Below are positions 43,264-53,953 of a stretch of DNA of 64,000 nucleotides, in pieces. The translations under genes were made by a program, and so were the position numbers. This DNA is from Spirochaetales bacterium (lineage in GTDB: Bacteria > Spirochaetota > Spirochaetia > SZUA-6 > DRHE01): assembly GCA_030604195.1 (NCBI GenBank), contig JAUVWI010000003.1, positions 30,600 through 94,599 on the forward strand, read 5' to 3'. Position 1 is the first letter of the stretch. Each line of letters begins with the position of its first letter. The notes under the pieces are model-generated. The model worked only from the letters and a program-made list of their open reading frames with translations, had not been told where the DNA came from and did no database searches.

Positions 43264-46104
43264 ATGAAAAGCATTATTATTAAAGGTGCCAGGGAGCATA
43301 ATCTTAAGAACATTGATTTGGAGCTCCCCAGGGATAAGCTGATCGTTGTTTCCGGTATCAGCGGTTCAGGAAAATCCTCCCTGGCCTTTGATACCATATT
43401 TGCAGAAGGACAACGCCGTTACGTAGAGTCTCTGTCAGCGTATGCCAGGCAGTTCCTGGGCAGGTTGGATAAACCGGATCTGGATTATATTGAGGGACTC
43501 TCGCCGGCAATCTCCATTGAACAGAAAACCACTCATCGCAATCCTCGTTCAACCGTAGGCACGGTTACTGAAATTTATGACTACCTGCGGCTGCTCTTTG
43601 CCCGTACCGGCACACCCCACTGTCCCCGGTGCGGACGTGAAATCTATGAGCAGTCGGTTGACCAGATTGTTGATGCGCTTATCTCTTTGCCTGAAGAGAG
43701 CAGAATTATACTGCTGGCTCCGGTAGTGCGGGGCAGAAAAGGGGAACATCAGAAAATTATAGAAGATGCCCGCCGCGCCGGTTTTGTTCGGGTAAGGGTG
43801 AACGGTAAGATCCATTCTTTAGATGAAGAGATAAAGCTGGACAAGCGTAAAAAGCACACCATTGAGATAGTTGTAGACAGATTGATCATCAAACCCGAAG
43901 TGGGTAAACGACTGGCGGAATCTGTGGAAACAACCCTGGAGGTGGCTTCAGGCAAGCTGGTTGCTTTGATATCAGGCGCCAGTGGCGAGCGGGAAGAGTT
44001 TTTTTCCCAGTCCAGCGCCTGTCCTGAATGCAGCATAAGCATTCCTGAACTTCAACCCAGACTCTTTTCCTTTAATAACCCTTTCGGCGCCTGTTCAGTA
44101 TGTTCAGGTCTGGGGGTTTCCCTGGAATTTGATCCGGATCTGGTTGTGCCGGATAAAAGCCTCTCCTTTGACCAGGGGGCGATCGTAACCAATAATCCCA
44201 AAGCCAACTGGCACCGCAGTCAATTCAGATCTCTGGCTCGTCACTATGGCTTTGACCTGAAAACCCCTCTGGAGGAGCTTCCTGAAAAGGTGCTGCACGC
44301 TATACTCTACGGTACCAGGGAGAAAATTGAGTTTAGTTATATAAACCGTGATCAGACCGGAAAATGGGAATATACCTCCGCCTTCAACGGCATACTCTAT
44401 GACCTGAAGCGCAGGTACCTGGAAACATCCTCCTCCTATATCAAGGAGTACCTTGAAGGATTTATGAGCCAGGAGGTATGCAGGGAGTGCAAAGGCAGGC
44501 GTCTCAGAGCGGAGAGCCTGGCTGTTACCGTTGGCGGCAAGAATATCCACGAAATTACCTCACTGTCGGTTTCAGCCTCTTTGAAATTTTTTAAAGATCT
44601 TAAACTTTCCCCTACCCAGGCCGCCATAGCCAGGCAGATTCTCAAAGAGATCAAGGCCCGCCTTTCGTTCATGCTCAGTGTCGGACTCGAATACCTGACT
44701 CTGGACCGGCGCGCCTCCACTCTCTCCGGTGGTGAAGCCCAGAGAATCCGTCTGGCAACCCAGATTGGCTCTTCTTTAGTTGGTGTGCTCTATATACTGG
44801 ATGAGCCTACTATAGGTTTGCACCAGCGGGATAATAAGCGTCTTTTAGAGACTCTTGAGCACTTACGCGATATCGGCAATACCCTGATCATTGTGGAGCA
44901 TGATGAACAGACACTGCAGGAAGCTGATTATATTGTTGATCTGGGCCCAGGGGCCGGTGTACACGGGGGGGAAGTAGTCTTTGCCGGCACCTACAAACAG
45001 ATACTGAAATCCTCAGCTTCTCTTACCGGCAGATTTCTCTCCGGCAGAGAGAAAATTGAGATGAGGCCTGACCGCCGGCAGGTGAATGGCGAAAAAATAA
45101 CTATTCGCGGTGCGGCAGAACACAACTTAAAAGAAATTGATGTGAGTTTCCCGCTTGGCGCATTTACCGTGATAACCGGGGTTTCCGGCTCAGGAAAATC
45201 CACTTTGCTGACTGATTTACTCTACCCGATCCTGGCAAATAATCTCAATTATAAACGCAAAGACTATATTCGCCGGGCCGAGGGCAGGTACGGAAAAATT
45301 GAGGGTGCGGAATACATTGACAAGGTAATAAATATTGATCAAAGCCCGATTGGCAGAACACCCCGCTCCAATCCGGCCACCTATGTCGGGCTCTTTTCGC
45401 CGATCCGGGAGCTCTTTGCCTCGCTGCCCGAGTCCAGGGCCAGGGGCTACAAACCCGGGAGGTTCTCCTTCAATGTCAGGGGAGGGCGCTGCGAAAACTG
45501 CCAGGGTGCCGGCACTATAAAGATTGAGATGCATTTTCTTCCCGATGTATATATTACCTGTGATGTGTGTAAAGGAAAAAGGTATAACCGGGAAACCCTT
45601 GATATCCGTTTCAAGGGCAAGAATATTTACGAGGTTCTCTGCATGAGTGTGGAAGAGGCCCTTGATTTTTTCAGCAGGATACCCAGGGTTAAAAGAAAGC
45701 TGGAAACACTGGTTTCCGTGGGGCTCGATTACATCGAGCTGGGCCAATCAGCGCTCACCCTTTCCGGGGGTGAAGCCCAGCGGGTGAAATTATCCCTGGA
45801 GCTATCCAGGCAAAGTACCGGTAAAACCCTGTATATTCTTGATGAGCCTACAACCGGGCTTCATTTTGCCGATGTAAAGAAACTCCTTGAGGTTCTGCAC
45901 CTTCTGGTGGATAGCGGCAACACTGTCGTATTGATAGAACATAATCTGGATGTAATAAAACAGGCGGATCATATAATTGATCTTGGCCCGGAGGGAGGAG
46001 AGAGAGGGGGAGAGGTCATTTGTTCAGGTACGCCTGAGCAGATAATACGCTGCAAAAAGTCTTATACAGGCAGCTTTCTGAAAGACCTGCTAAACCCCGC
46101 TTAA
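43264..46104 (+). CDS. uvrA: UvrABC excinuclease subunit A
   Basis: 946 residues, normal length. Two ABC ATPase modules: Walker [16 protein letters not shown] and [13 protein letters not shown], both LSGGEAQR signatures (domain 2 [17 protein letters not shown]), and zinc-finger Cys in [24 protein letters not shown] and [16 protein letters not shown]. Damage sensor in nucleotide excision repair. lptD begins four bases after its stop, the same order as T. pallidum TP0514-TP0515. Confidence 0.97.
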   Translation: MKSIIIKGAREHNLKNIDLELPRDKLIVVSGISGSGKSSLAFDTIFAEGQRRYVESLSAYARQFLGRLDKPDLDYIEGLSPAISIEQKTTHRNPRSTVGTVTEIYDYLRLLFARTGTPHCPRCGREIYEQSVDQIVDALISLPEESRIILLAPVVRGRKGEHQKIIEDARRAGFVRVRVNGKIHSLDEEIKLDKRKKHTIEIVVDRLIIKPEVGKRLAESVETTLEVASGKLVALISGASGEREEFFSQSSACPECSISIPELQPRLFSFNNPFGACSVCSGLGVSLEFDPDLVVPDKSLSFDQGAIVTNNPKANWHRSQFRSLARHYGFDLKTPLEELPEKVLHAILYGTREKIEFSYINRDQTGKWEYTSAFNGILYDLKRRYLETSSSYIKEYLEGFMSQEVCRECKGRRLRAESLAVTVGGKNIHEITSLSVSASLKFFKDLKLSPTQAAIARQILKEIKARLSFMLSVGLEYLTLDRRASTLSGGEAQRIRLATQIGSSLVGVLYILDEPTIGLHQRDNKRLLETLEHLRDIGNTLIIVEHDEQTLQEADYIVDLGPGAGVHGGEVVFAGTYKQILKSSASLTGRFLSGREKIEMRPDRRQVNGEKITIRGAAEHNLKEIDVSFPLGAFTVITGVSGSGKSTLLTDLLYPILANNLNYKRKDYIRRAEGRYGKIEGAEYIDKVINIDQSPIGRTPRSNPATYVGLFSPIRELFASLPESRARGYKPGRFSFNVRGGRCENCQGAGTIKIEMHFLPDVYITCDVCKGKRYNRETLDIRFKGKNIYEVLCMSVEEALDFFSRIPRVKRKLETLVSVGLDYIELGQSALTLSGGEAQRVKLSLELSRQSTGKTLYILDEPTTGLHFADVKKLLEVLHLLVDSGNTVVLIEHNLDVIKQADHIIDLGPEGGERGGEVICSGTPEQIIRCKKSYTGSFLKDLLNPA

Positions 46105-46107
46105 TTG

Positions 46108-49100
46108 ATGACCTGCAAGTCTATTTACTTACCGCTGCTGATACTTCTGAGCCTTTCAGGCTACCTCTATAGTCAGGCAGAAGCTGATACTAGCTCTGAG
46201 CCGGAAAGCTCATCTTCATCATTATTGCAGGAAACACTGCCACGGGATATCGAAACGGCAAGCTACTACGAGCTGGTTGCCTGGTGCCGGAAGCTGGAGC
46301 TTGATGACAGCGGCAACCGTAAGACCCTGCAGGAGCGGCTATTTGCCTATTTTCAGGTAGAACCACCCCGGGAGAAAGCCAAAACAAGTGAAGAACAGAG
46401 AAGTCTGGAGATCAAATCCGCAGGTGAGTCTGAGTATTTTACAATCGAAGAAATAGAGGAAGACTACATAATGCTCCGGGGGGGAGTGGAAGTAGAGCTG
46501 CGCGATAAAAATGCGCTCCACCATATAAAAGCAGAGAAGATAATTCTAAACCAGAGCGCCGATATTATCACTGCTCAGGGCGGGGTCGAATATATACTTG
46601 AGAGGGGGGACAGCACCGAGGTTTTTCGTGGTGAAAGTCTGACTTTTGATATCCGGAGTTGGGAGGGAGTATTCTTTCACGGCGGCACGGAGACGGAGAG
46701 AGAGTTTAAAGGCGAAAAGACTCTTTTTCATTTTCGCGGCGAGACTATTTCCAGACTGGAGAATGATACTATCATTCTAGAAAGGGGTATTATCACTTCC
46801 TGTGATCTGGAGAAAGATCCTCATTATCATATTAAAGCCAAAAAAATCTGGGTGCTGGCCCCTGGGGAATGGGCCATTCAAAATGCCGTACTCTATATCG
46901 GCAGGGTGCCGATGTTATATTTTCCCTTCTTTTTCCATCCGGGGGATGAATTCTTCTTTCACCCTGCCATTGGTTATCGGGACAGAGAAGGCAATTTCCT
47001 GCAGACAACAACCTACCTGATCGGCAAAAAAGAAAGAAAGGAAAGTCCCTTCTCCTTTTTAAGCATTACTCAAGAGGATGATAAGGAATACACCCGTGAA
47101 ATAGATGGACTTTTCCTGCGCCAGAAAAAGAGTGAAGCAAAGACGCAGGAAAATGAGAACTGGTTTCTTAAGGTTATGGCGGATATCTATTCCCGTTTAG
47201 GGGCAATGGCCGGAATCCATGGTGATTTCTCCCCATATATTACCTTTAAGGGCGGGGTAGGGAGAAGCAGAAGCCTGTTCTTAATCGATAACTTGTATAC
47301 GCCCTACTGGTCTGAAAGCGGCTCAGAGTATCGTTCCTACTGGAATGATTCCCGCTTATTCGGCCTGGAAATACCGCTGCGCTGGGGTATGGAAACCTCC
47401 TGGAAAATGGGCGAGGGGAAATTTACTCTTTCAGGACTCTTTGAATATTATTCCGATCCCTACTTTACCAGTGATTTTTACAATCGCGCTGAAAATATTG
47501 ACTGGTCAAGAATGCTGGGCAAGGATGAAGAGGAGGAGAGCTTAATCTCGGAGAAATGGAATTTTACCTGGGAACTTAATGCAAAAGGCGATTTGGCGTC
47601 GGATATTCCGCTTTTCAGCACAGTGTCACTGCCCTACCTGAAAAGTAAAGTCTTCTGGCAGAGCCGTAAACGGCAGAATTTTGATACCTACCCCCTCTTG
47701 GCCGACCCGGGTAGACACTTCTATTACCCGGTGAGCATGCAGCTGCCAAGCGCTGAAATCCATGTTGCGGGAAAAATCCTGGAAATGTCCAGCAGCAAAA
47801 GTAGGGCCAGGGTAATAGAGAATAGTGATGCTGGAAATGATCAGTCCGAGGAGATTGTCAGCGAGGAGCCGGGAAAGGGTTATTTGCCGCCTGATTTCCG
47901 GCCGGCAGCGGGTTTAGCGGGTTTAGCGGGTTTAATGGTGGAAACTCTCTCAGAGGAATTCGCAGGAACTGCAATGCTGGAAAATTTGAGGCTGCCTGAG
48001 GCCAAAAAAGATCTTTATGTGCAGCCGGAAAGAGAGGATCTTTCACTGCTCCTTTCCTACGATTTACGCCCGGGCATAATTGTGGAGAATACTTTTAATT
48101 CGGATTCGGAGAATTGGCCGAGCCCTGAAGATGTTGACTATGAATCCCGGTACATCACTATGGTGGCCAGCGATACAACCACTCTGGATTATAAGCTGAA
48201 CCTGCAGGAGGGATGGATCACCCTGAATCAGGGTTTGGCTTATTCAGGCACCTATCAGACGCGCTACCGCGGTACATCTGAAACAATTGATAATTGGAAA
48301 GATCTGGTTAAGAGTGATTGCAAGCAGACAAGGTCGGATTTGGCCACCACTATGCTGGTAAGTTTTTATCCGTTAATGGACAGCCCGGATTTTAAATATT
48401 CTTTTTTGACCTATAAGCTCAATTGGATTTTTTTCAGCACCATTCTCAATGAGGGGCTGTACACCTACGGCAGCCCGGTTTATTACAATCGCACCGGAGA
48501 ATGGAACTCTGATACGGTAAAGGAGCACAATGCCCAGGGCAGGTTTGAGTATCGTCCCCTGGAACGTACACATACTTTGACCCTGAGCGCCCAGCTGCCG
48601 CCGCTATTAGCCAGTATAAGCGGCGAGCTGATCTTTTACCTCTGGATTCTGAAAAGCAGGGTAAATTCAGTGTATAGCGAAATAAGCCAGGATAACTGGG
48701 ATTTGCAGCCCCTGGTGGTAGAGGAGTCTCTGGAGATAGGTGAGGAAGTATCAATTAGTGAGGAGTTGCGGTTTGACCTGGAGAGCAGCCTGCTTACCAA
48801 GAGTATTTCTGCTTTGAACCTCTGGAATTTTAACGCCTCATTTACAGCTGAAAGGCTGCAGCCGGTTGAGTGGATCACTGGAAGCGGATGGCCGGCAGAT
48901 GTGCCAGGTGCAGAAGAGGAGTTTATGGCCAGCAATATACAATTGGGGTATACATCGGATGCGGAGCCCCTATTCCTCTGGAAAAATCGTATCTGGCTGG
49001 AGAGCAACATGAATACATCCTGGAATATGGATCTGCGCAGATTTACTGAGAACAGCCTGGATTTTACCTTTAAGCTCGATCTCTTTATCTATAAATTTCT

Positions 49101-49473
49101 GGAATTTTCCTTTTCTTCGGTTCACGCAAACAACAGGACGAATCAATACTTTCCCGCCTTTACCAGGGAGCCCGATATACCCTGGATGAATCCTATCACT
49201 GATTTGCTGGACTCTTTTAATTTCTGGAATATTGAAGACCGTAAAAAATCTGCATTTAAATTGAAGAGTATAGCAATTAAAGCCATACATCATCTGCATG
49301 ACTGGGACCTCTCATTTATCTATGAGGGGAAGCCCGTTCTGTTTACTGCTGATAGCGGCGCCTTAAAATACAGGTGGGACAACACCTTCTCGATTTTTCT
49401 GCAGTGGATAGCGATACCGGAAATGAAAAGTACGGTAAGGGGGGATGGCAGTGATTTCTATGTGCGGGGTTGA
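46108..49473 (+). CDS. lptD: LptD/OstA-like outer-membrane protein with SAP-like N-terminal segment
   Basis: 1121 residues. A signal peptide (MTCKSIYLPLLILLSLSGYL) is followed by a SAP-like helix pair (~50-88: SYYELVAWCRKLELD ... TLQERLFAYF). Then comes an OstA beta-jellyroll (~105-250: IMLRGGVEVELRDKNALHHI) and a long region ending in many amphipathic strands with aromatic ends, typical of the LptD barrel. It would insert LPS-like glycolipid into the outer membrane. An Ala-Gly-Leu triple at ~601-609 comes from a 9-bp repeat. ATG 46108 is preferred over TTG 46105. The order after uvrA matches TP0515. Confidence 0.75.
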   Translation: MTCKSIYLPLLILLSLSGYLYSQAEADTSSEPESSSSSLLQETLPRDIETASYYELVAWCRKLELDDSGNRKTLQERLFAYFQVEPPREKAKTSEEQRSLEIKSAGESEYFTIEEIEEDYIMLRGGVEVELRDKNALHHIKAEKIILNQSADIITAQGGVEYILERGDSTEVFRGESLTFDIRSWEGVFFHGGTETEREFKGEKTLFHFRGETISRLENDTIILERGIITSCDLEKDPHYHIKAKKIWVLAPGEWAIQNAVLYIGRVPMLYFPFFFHPGDEFFFHPAIGYRDREGNFLQTTTYLIGKKERKESPFSFLSITQEDDKEYTREIDGLFLRQKKSEAKTQENENWFLKVMADIYSRLGAMAGIHGDFSPYITFKGGVGRSRSLFLIDNLYTPYWSESGSEYRSYWNDSRLFGLEIPLRWGMETSWKMGEGKFTLSGLFEYYSDPYFTSDFYNRAENIDWSRMLGKDEEEESLISEKWNFTWELNAKGDLASDIPLFSTVSLPYLKSKVFWQSRKRQNFDTYPLLADPGRHFYYPVSMQLPSAEIHVAGKILEMSSSKSRARVIENSDAGNDQSEEIVSEEPGKGYLPPDFRPAAGLAGLAGLMVETLSEEFAGTAMLENLRLPEAKKDLYVQPEREDLSLLLSYDLRPGIIVENTFNSDSENWPSPEDVDYESRYITMVASDTTTLDYKLNLQEGWITLNQGLAYSGTYQTRYRGTSETIDNWKDLVKSDCKQTRSDLATTMLVSFYPLMDSPDFKYSFLTYKLNWIFFSTILNEGLYTYGSPVYYNRTGEWNSDTVKEHNAQGRFEYRPLERTHTLTLSAQLPPLLASISGELIFYLWILKSRVNSVYSEISQDNWDLQPLVVEESLEIGEEVSISEELRFDLESSLLTKSISALNLWNFNASFTAERLQPVEWITGSGWPADVPGAEEEFMASNIQLGYTSDAEPLFLWKNRIWLESNMNTSWNMDLRRFTENSLDFTFKLDLFIYKFLEFSFSSVHANNRTNQYFPAFTREPDIPWMNPITDLLDSFNFWNIEDRKKSAFKLKSIAIKAIHHLHDWDLSFIYEGKPVLFTADSGALKYRWDNTFSIFLQWIAIPEMKSTVRGDGSDFYVRG
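47907..47933. repeat. 9-bp x3 in-frame tandem repeat inside lptD
   Basis: AGCGGGTTT three times (47907-47933) encodes Ala-Gly-Leu repeated three times in the unstructured middle of LptD. Being a multiple of three, copy-number changes would only lengthen or shorten the protein. Confidence 0.9.
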
Positions 49474-49517
49474 CTTCCCTTTACTGTAGGGGTTAACATC
49501 ACTACTTAAGGAGGGAT

Positions 49518-50477
49518 ATGGGGAAGCACTTGACAGTGGTGCTCCACGATAGAGATATTCTCAACGAGCTTTTGGGATACCATGACTGCAACCTGGCTCT
49601 TTTTGAGGAACTCCTGGGGGTGCGCATTTTTTCTCAGGGCAATGAAATCTTTCTGGAAACTGCAGACCAATCTATCCACAATTTTTTTAAAAATATGTTA
49701 ACTCAACTGGAAGAACACATTAAGTTAGGTCATATTCCCGGTCCTGATCTGATCCGGTCCATACACAGCTCTCTAAAGAATGGCGAGGGGGAAAAAACAG
49801 AAGACCTGAAAAATACCAGGGTAATAATACCCGGAGGAACTAAGAAGGTTTTTCCGCGCAGCTACAACCAGTCGGTTTATCTCAAGAGTATTAATAAAAA
49901 AGAAATGATTTTTGGGATTGGACCGGCCGGAACCGGGAAAACTTACCTGGCTGTAGCCCAGGCCTTAAAAGCGGTGATCTCCCGGGAGAAAAGGAAGCTT
50001 ATCCTTACCCGCCCGGTGGTTGAGGCGGGAGAAAGCCTTGGTTACCTGCCCGGGGATCTGGAACAGAAAATAAACCCCTACCTGCGACCGCTCTATGATG
50101 CCATTGAATCTTTAATCTCTCCGGAGATGTTGAAGAGGCTGGAGGAGAACCGGGTAATAGAGGTAGCGCCTTTAGCCTATATGAGAGGCAGAACCCTGTC
50201 AGATTGTTTTATTATTCTAGATGAAGCGCAGAATACCACCCGGGAGCAGATGAAAATGTTTCTCACCCGCATCGGCGAAGGTTCACAAACAGTTATTACC
50301 GGTGACATAACCCAGATCGATATACCGCGGAAAAATAGTTCGGGATTACTCAATGTGATATCTATCTTGAAATCAATTGAAGAGATCCAATTTATTTTTT
50401 TCGGGGAAGAGGATGTAGTTCGCAACCCATTGGTGCGTAAAATAGTTCATGCATATGAAGCCGCAGAGCAAAAATAA
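49518..50477 (+). CDS. phoH: PhoH-family ATPase (PhoH/YbeZ)
   Basis: 319 residues. Walker A GIGPAGTGKTYLA and Walker B FIILDEAQNTT with TLSDCFI define the PhoH ATPase/helicase-like core; an N-terminal KH-like part precedes it. It is encoded with ybeY and a CorC protein, the ybeZYX arrangement linked to ribosome/RNA quality control. ATG 49518 is behind a strong AAGGAGGG. Confidence 0.94.
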   Translation: MGKHLTVVLHDRDILNELLGYHDCNLALFEELLGVRIFSQGNEIFLETADQSIHNFFKNMLTQLEEHIKLGHIPGPDLIRSIHSSLKNGEGEKTEDLKNTRVIIPGGTKKVFPRSYNQSVYLKSINKKEMIFGIGPAGTGKTYLAVAQALKAVISREKRKLILTRPVVEAGESLGYLPGDLEQKINPYLRPLYDAIESLISPEMLKRLEENRVIEVAPLAYMRGRTLSDCFIILDEAQNTTREQMKMFLTRIGEGSQTVITGDITQIDIPRKNSSGLLNVISILKSIEEIQFIFFGEEDVVRNPLVRKIVHAYEAAEQK

Positions 50478-52665
50478 TCACAATAATTATCAGAACACCT
50501 CAACAACCATGCTGAAAATATTTAAGCAGGAGCGGTCTCTCATTCTTGCCGGCTGTTTTATTATCACCCTTGGAATTGTTCTTTTTTCTACACAATTCGG
50601 TTCTCTTTTTGTGCGCATACCCGATTTTAAAACGGGCACTGTAGCTGAAAGAGACTTCATAGTGGACCGGGATATTATTTACATAGATGAGAAAGCCACT
50701 GAATTAAAACGGCAGGCTGCACGCAGCCTGGTGCCGCCGATATTCAGGATCAATGAAGAGATAACCGCACGAAGTCTGGCGCAATTCGACAGTTTCAGTG
50801 AAGAGTTCCTGAAGATCATGGACCATGAGAGTTCGGTTGAAAAGATTTTTCTTAAGAGTCAGCTTACCTTCCCCGGAGTTATTGATAAAGAAAGCACTGC
50901 TCTGCTGGCGGAGCATACTCTGCTCTCAGGGTTATTCGATCAGGTCCGTGAGCTGCTTCTGGCAACCCTGTCCAGGGGCGTGGTTAATCTGGCAGATAGA
51001 GATAATGATCTCTATGGCTCCGGATCGATTGAGTTATGGCGGTGGCATGAAGGCAGATTGGAGAAGGAGGAGTATCCTCTGGAAGAAGTTCTGACCCTCG
51101 ATAATCTAAACGACTTCCTGGCGCAGGAGACCAGCGATTTTCCTGATCAGGAGGGCAGCCTGGTGCGCAGGCTTGTACAACCCTTTGCCAAAGAAAATAG
51201 TTTTTTGGACGCCGAACAAACCAGGAAACACCGGCAGAAGGCAATGGATGAGGTCGAAGAAGTGGCAGGCAGCCTGGTGGCGGGACAGGTGCTGGTACGC
51301 CGTGGTGACATAGTAAGTGAAGAGATAGCTCAAAAAATACACGCTGTGGGTAAATACTCAACCACCCTTAACCTGAATAGTATTATCGGCTCTGCAATTT
51401 ATTTAACCCTGATTTTTGCACTGGCTGTATTTCTGCTGAATAAAAGAATAATTAAAATCGACTTAAGGCGCAGCCAGCTTATTTTCTTAGGGGCAACCGG
51501 CTGTTTTTATCTGCTGCTTGCCGCACTGCTTTCCAGGCTATTTCAGCTGCCGGAGTGGCTCCCGCTTTCGATAATGCTTCCTACAGCAGCAATTTCTATT
51601 GTGGCGGCAATTATTATTTCCACAAACCTTGGAATTGTTTTTACCCTGATTATCTCACTTCTCTTCCTGCCCCTGGTTAAGATGGATATTTCTTCTTTTC
51701 TCTTCTCGCTGCTCACGGGATTGGCCGGAGCAGCCGTGGTTTTAAAAACTGAGAAAAGGATTGATCTGGTTTGGGCGGGAGCTTTCCTCGCTCTGGCAAA
51801 CTCCCTTATACTGATAACCCTGATGTTCCTAAAAGGTTATATGCCGGAAAGGTTGTTCTTTGCCGTTGGCAGCGGCATTCTGAACGGATTTTTCAGCGGT
51901 ATCCTGAGCCTGGGTTTTATACCCATATTTGAGCACGCCCTAAATGCTCCCACGCGTTTTCGTCTGATGGAACTCTCCGATTTGAATGCTCCCCACCTGA
52001 AAAAAATGCTCTCCCAGGCGCCGGGAACCTACAGCCACTCTATAAGTGTTGCCAATTTGGCTGAATCGGCCTGTAACAGTATAAAGGCCAATGCCCTGCT
52101 GGCACGGGTAGGCGCCTACTATCACGATATCGGTAAGATGGACCAGGCAGAGTATTTTGTAGAGAATCAGAGGTCCTATAATAAACATGATGAGTTGAAG
52201 CCAAGTTTGTCAGTAGCGGTAATCAAATCACATGTCAAAATAGGTATTGAAAAGGCCAAGGAGTTAAATCTTCCTAATGAAATAATTGATATTATTGCCC
52301 AGCACCACGGCAAGGGAGTGATAAAATATTTCTATAACCTGGCTTTAGAGAAGAGTTCAACCAGGAAAGTTTCCTCTGATGACTATTCCTATCCGGGAAC
52401 CCGCCCTAAAAGCCGCGAGGCGGCTGTTGTTATGCTGGCCGATAGTGTTGAAGCGGCCTCCCGGCTATTGAAAAAACCTACTATGGTCAAATTAGAGAAG
52501 TTCGTGGGGGATTTGATTATGGAAAAACTTAACAACAATGAACTCAGTGAAAGTGAATTGACGTTAACGGATCTGGAGAATATCAAAAGGAGCTTTATCC
52601 AGATTCTGGCCGGCTATTTCCATTCCCGTTTAGAGTATCCAAAAACAAAAGAGGAGTTGCGGTGA
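50449..52665 (+). CDS. 7TM-HD phosphohydrolase (PgpH-like)
   Basis: 738 residues. Extracytoplasmic 7TMR-HDED-type domain (~55-300), about seven membrane helices (~305-500) and a cytosolic HD domain with HSISVAN, YHDIGKMDQAEYF and AQHHGKG. PgpH of this architecture degrades c-di-AMP. It overlaps phoH by 29 bp at ATG 50449; ATG 50455 or 50509 are alternatives. The family commonly lies next to ybeY. Confidence 0.88.
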   Translation: MHMKPQSKNNHNNYQNTSTTMLKIFKQERSLILAGCFIITLGIVLFSTQFGSLFVRIPDFKTGTVAERDFIVDRDIIYIDEKATELKRQAARSLVPPIFRINEEITARSLAQFDSFSEEFLKIMDHESSVEKIFLKSQLTFPGVIDKESTALLAEHTLLSGLFDQVRELLLATLSRGVVNLADRDNDLYGSGSIELWRWHEGRLEKEEYPLEEVLTLDNLNDFLAQETSDFPDQEGSLVRRLVQPFAKENSFLDAEQTRKHRQKAMDEVEEVAGSLVAGQVLVRRGDIVSEEIAQKIHAVGKYSTTLNLNSIIGSAIYLTLIFALAVFLLNKRIIKIDLRRSQLIFLGATGCFYLLLAALLSRLFQLPEWLPLSIMLPTAAISIVAAIIISTNLGIVFTLIISLLFLPLVKMDISSFLFSLLTGLAGAAVVLKTEKRIDLVWAGAFLALANSLILITLMFLKGYMPERLFFAVGSGILNGFFSGILSLGFIPIFEHALNAPTRFRLMELSDLNAPHLKKMLSQAPGTYSHSISVANLAESACNSIKANALLARVGAYYHDIGKMDQAEYFVENQRSYNKHDELKPSLSVAVIKSHVKIGIEKAKELNLPNEIIDIIAQHHGKGVIKYFYNLALEKSSTRKVSSDDYSYPGTRPKSREAAVVMLADSVEAASRLLKKPTMVKLEKFVGDLIMEKLNNNELSESELTLTDLENIKRSFIQILAGYFHSRLEYPKTKEELR

Positions 52666-53162
52666 ACCAGGTGGATATTCCGGTTGTGGACTTGAGCAGC
52701 GCCAATGAAATATTTATTTCTCTTTCTGAAGTAGATCCTCCCCCGTGGATAGAACGCTGCCGGGTATTCTGCCTGAAAACGTTAAACAGGATCGGGGTGA
52801 CAAACTGGGAAGTTTCGCTGCTCTTCTGCAATGACGCGGTAATCCGCGGGCTGAACAGCCGCTTCCGAGGTTATGATAAGGCTACGGATGTGCTTTCCTT
52901 TCCGCAATGTGAACCGGTAGTTGAAGGTAATCTACAGGTTCCGGATTCAGAGAAGTGGCCGGCAGGGGATGTAGTGATTTCACTTGATACATTGCAGCGC
53001 AATGCTGAGGATAATAATATCTCAGAAGATGAAGAGCTTAAAAGGCTTTTAATCCATGGTTTTCTTCATTTAAAGGGAATGGATCACCATGAAGAAAAAT
53101 CAGAAATGCTGAAAATCCAGGAGTCTATTCTAGGGGAATTTATGGAGGAAAGAATAATTTGA
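52662..53162 (+). CDS. ybeY: endoribonuclease YbeY
   Basis: 166 residues. Zn-dependent RNase for 16S rRNA 3'-end maturation. The zinc signature is complete: LLIHGFLHLKGMDHHEE. The GTG start at 52662 overlaps the 7TM-HD stop (GTGA). An N-terminal extension of ~30 residues is longer than in E. coli. The stop overlaps the TTG of the next gene. Confidence 0.93.
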   Translation: MNQVDIPVVDLSSANEIFISLSEVDPPPWIERCRVFCLKTLNRIGVTNWEVSLLFCNDAVIRGLNSRFRGYDKATDVLSFPQCEPVVEGNLQVPDSEKWPAGDVVISLDTLQRNAEDNNISEDEELKRLLIHGFLHLKGMDHHEEKSEMLKIQESILGEFMEERII

Positions 53163-53953
53163 AAAAGATTAGCTTTTTTGAAAAACTGCTCGGTAAGAGC
53201 AGTGAAGATGAAGAGGGTGACTTATCTATTCTGGATAAAAGCGCCCGGGAAATGATCGAGGGAATTCATGAACTCTCCGGGACAACGGTAAAGGAGGTAA
53301 TGCTGCCGCGTATCGATGTTGTATTCATATCCATTGATTCACAGGTGCAGGAACTCCTCAATACGATTGTCGACTCCGGTCATTCCCGTTTTCCCGTGTA
53401 TCACGAAACCCTGGATAATGTTGTGGGCATTTTATATGCTAAAGACCTGCTGCATTCTATGGTTAAAGGAGAGGGTGAACCCGAAATAGAAAAGATTATC
53501 AGACCCGCTTACTTTGTGCCGGAAAGCAAGAAACTCAACTCGCTGCTGCGGGAATTTCAGCGGCGGCGCGTTCACATTGCTGTGGTTGTCGATGAATATG
53601 GCGGTACATCGGGCATTGTAAGTCTTGAAGATATTATCGAGGAAATCGTAGGAGAGATCCAGGATGAGTTCGATAATGAAACTGAAGAGATCCTGAAGAT
53701 CAGCGAAGGCGTGTTGCTGTGTGACGGCAGGGCCAGCCTGCAGGACTTGAACAGCGATTTCGGGCTTGATCTTCCGGAAGATGATTTTGATACATTAGGG
53801 GGATTCGTTTTCGATCTATTCGGTAAAATTCCGGTTAAATATGAAAAGATTACTTACAAGAAAATTGATTTTATTATTCAACATATGGAAGGGCATAAGA
53901 TTTTAACGGTTAAGATTGTTGTACAAAAAAAAGAGGGGAAGAAGGAGAAATGA
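53159..53953 (+). CDS. CBS-pair/CorC-HlyC domain protein (TlyC-like)
   Basis: 264 residues. Two CBS domains (VKEVMLPRIDVVFI ... PAYFVPESKKLNSLLREFQR) followed by the CorC_HlyC domain (~180-264). There is no DUF21 membrane part, so it is the soluble YbeX/TlyC type, a nucleotide-sensing factor of Mg homeostasis or ribosome maturation rather than a proven haemolysin. TTG start at 53159 overlaps the ybeY stop (TTGA). Confidence 0.88.
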   Translation: MKKISFFEKLLGKSSEDEEGDLSILDKSAREMIEGIHELSGTTVKEVMLPRIDVVFISIDSQVQELLNTIVDSGHSRFPVYHETLDNVVGILYAKDLLHSMVKGEGEPEIEKIIRPAYFVPESKKLNSLLREFQRRRVHIAVVVDEYGGTSGIVSLEDIIEEIVGEIQDEFDNETEEILKISEGVLLCDGRASLQDLNSDFGLDLPEDDFDTLGGFVFDLFGKIPVKYEKITYKKIDFIIQHMEGHKILTVKIVVQKKEGKKEK

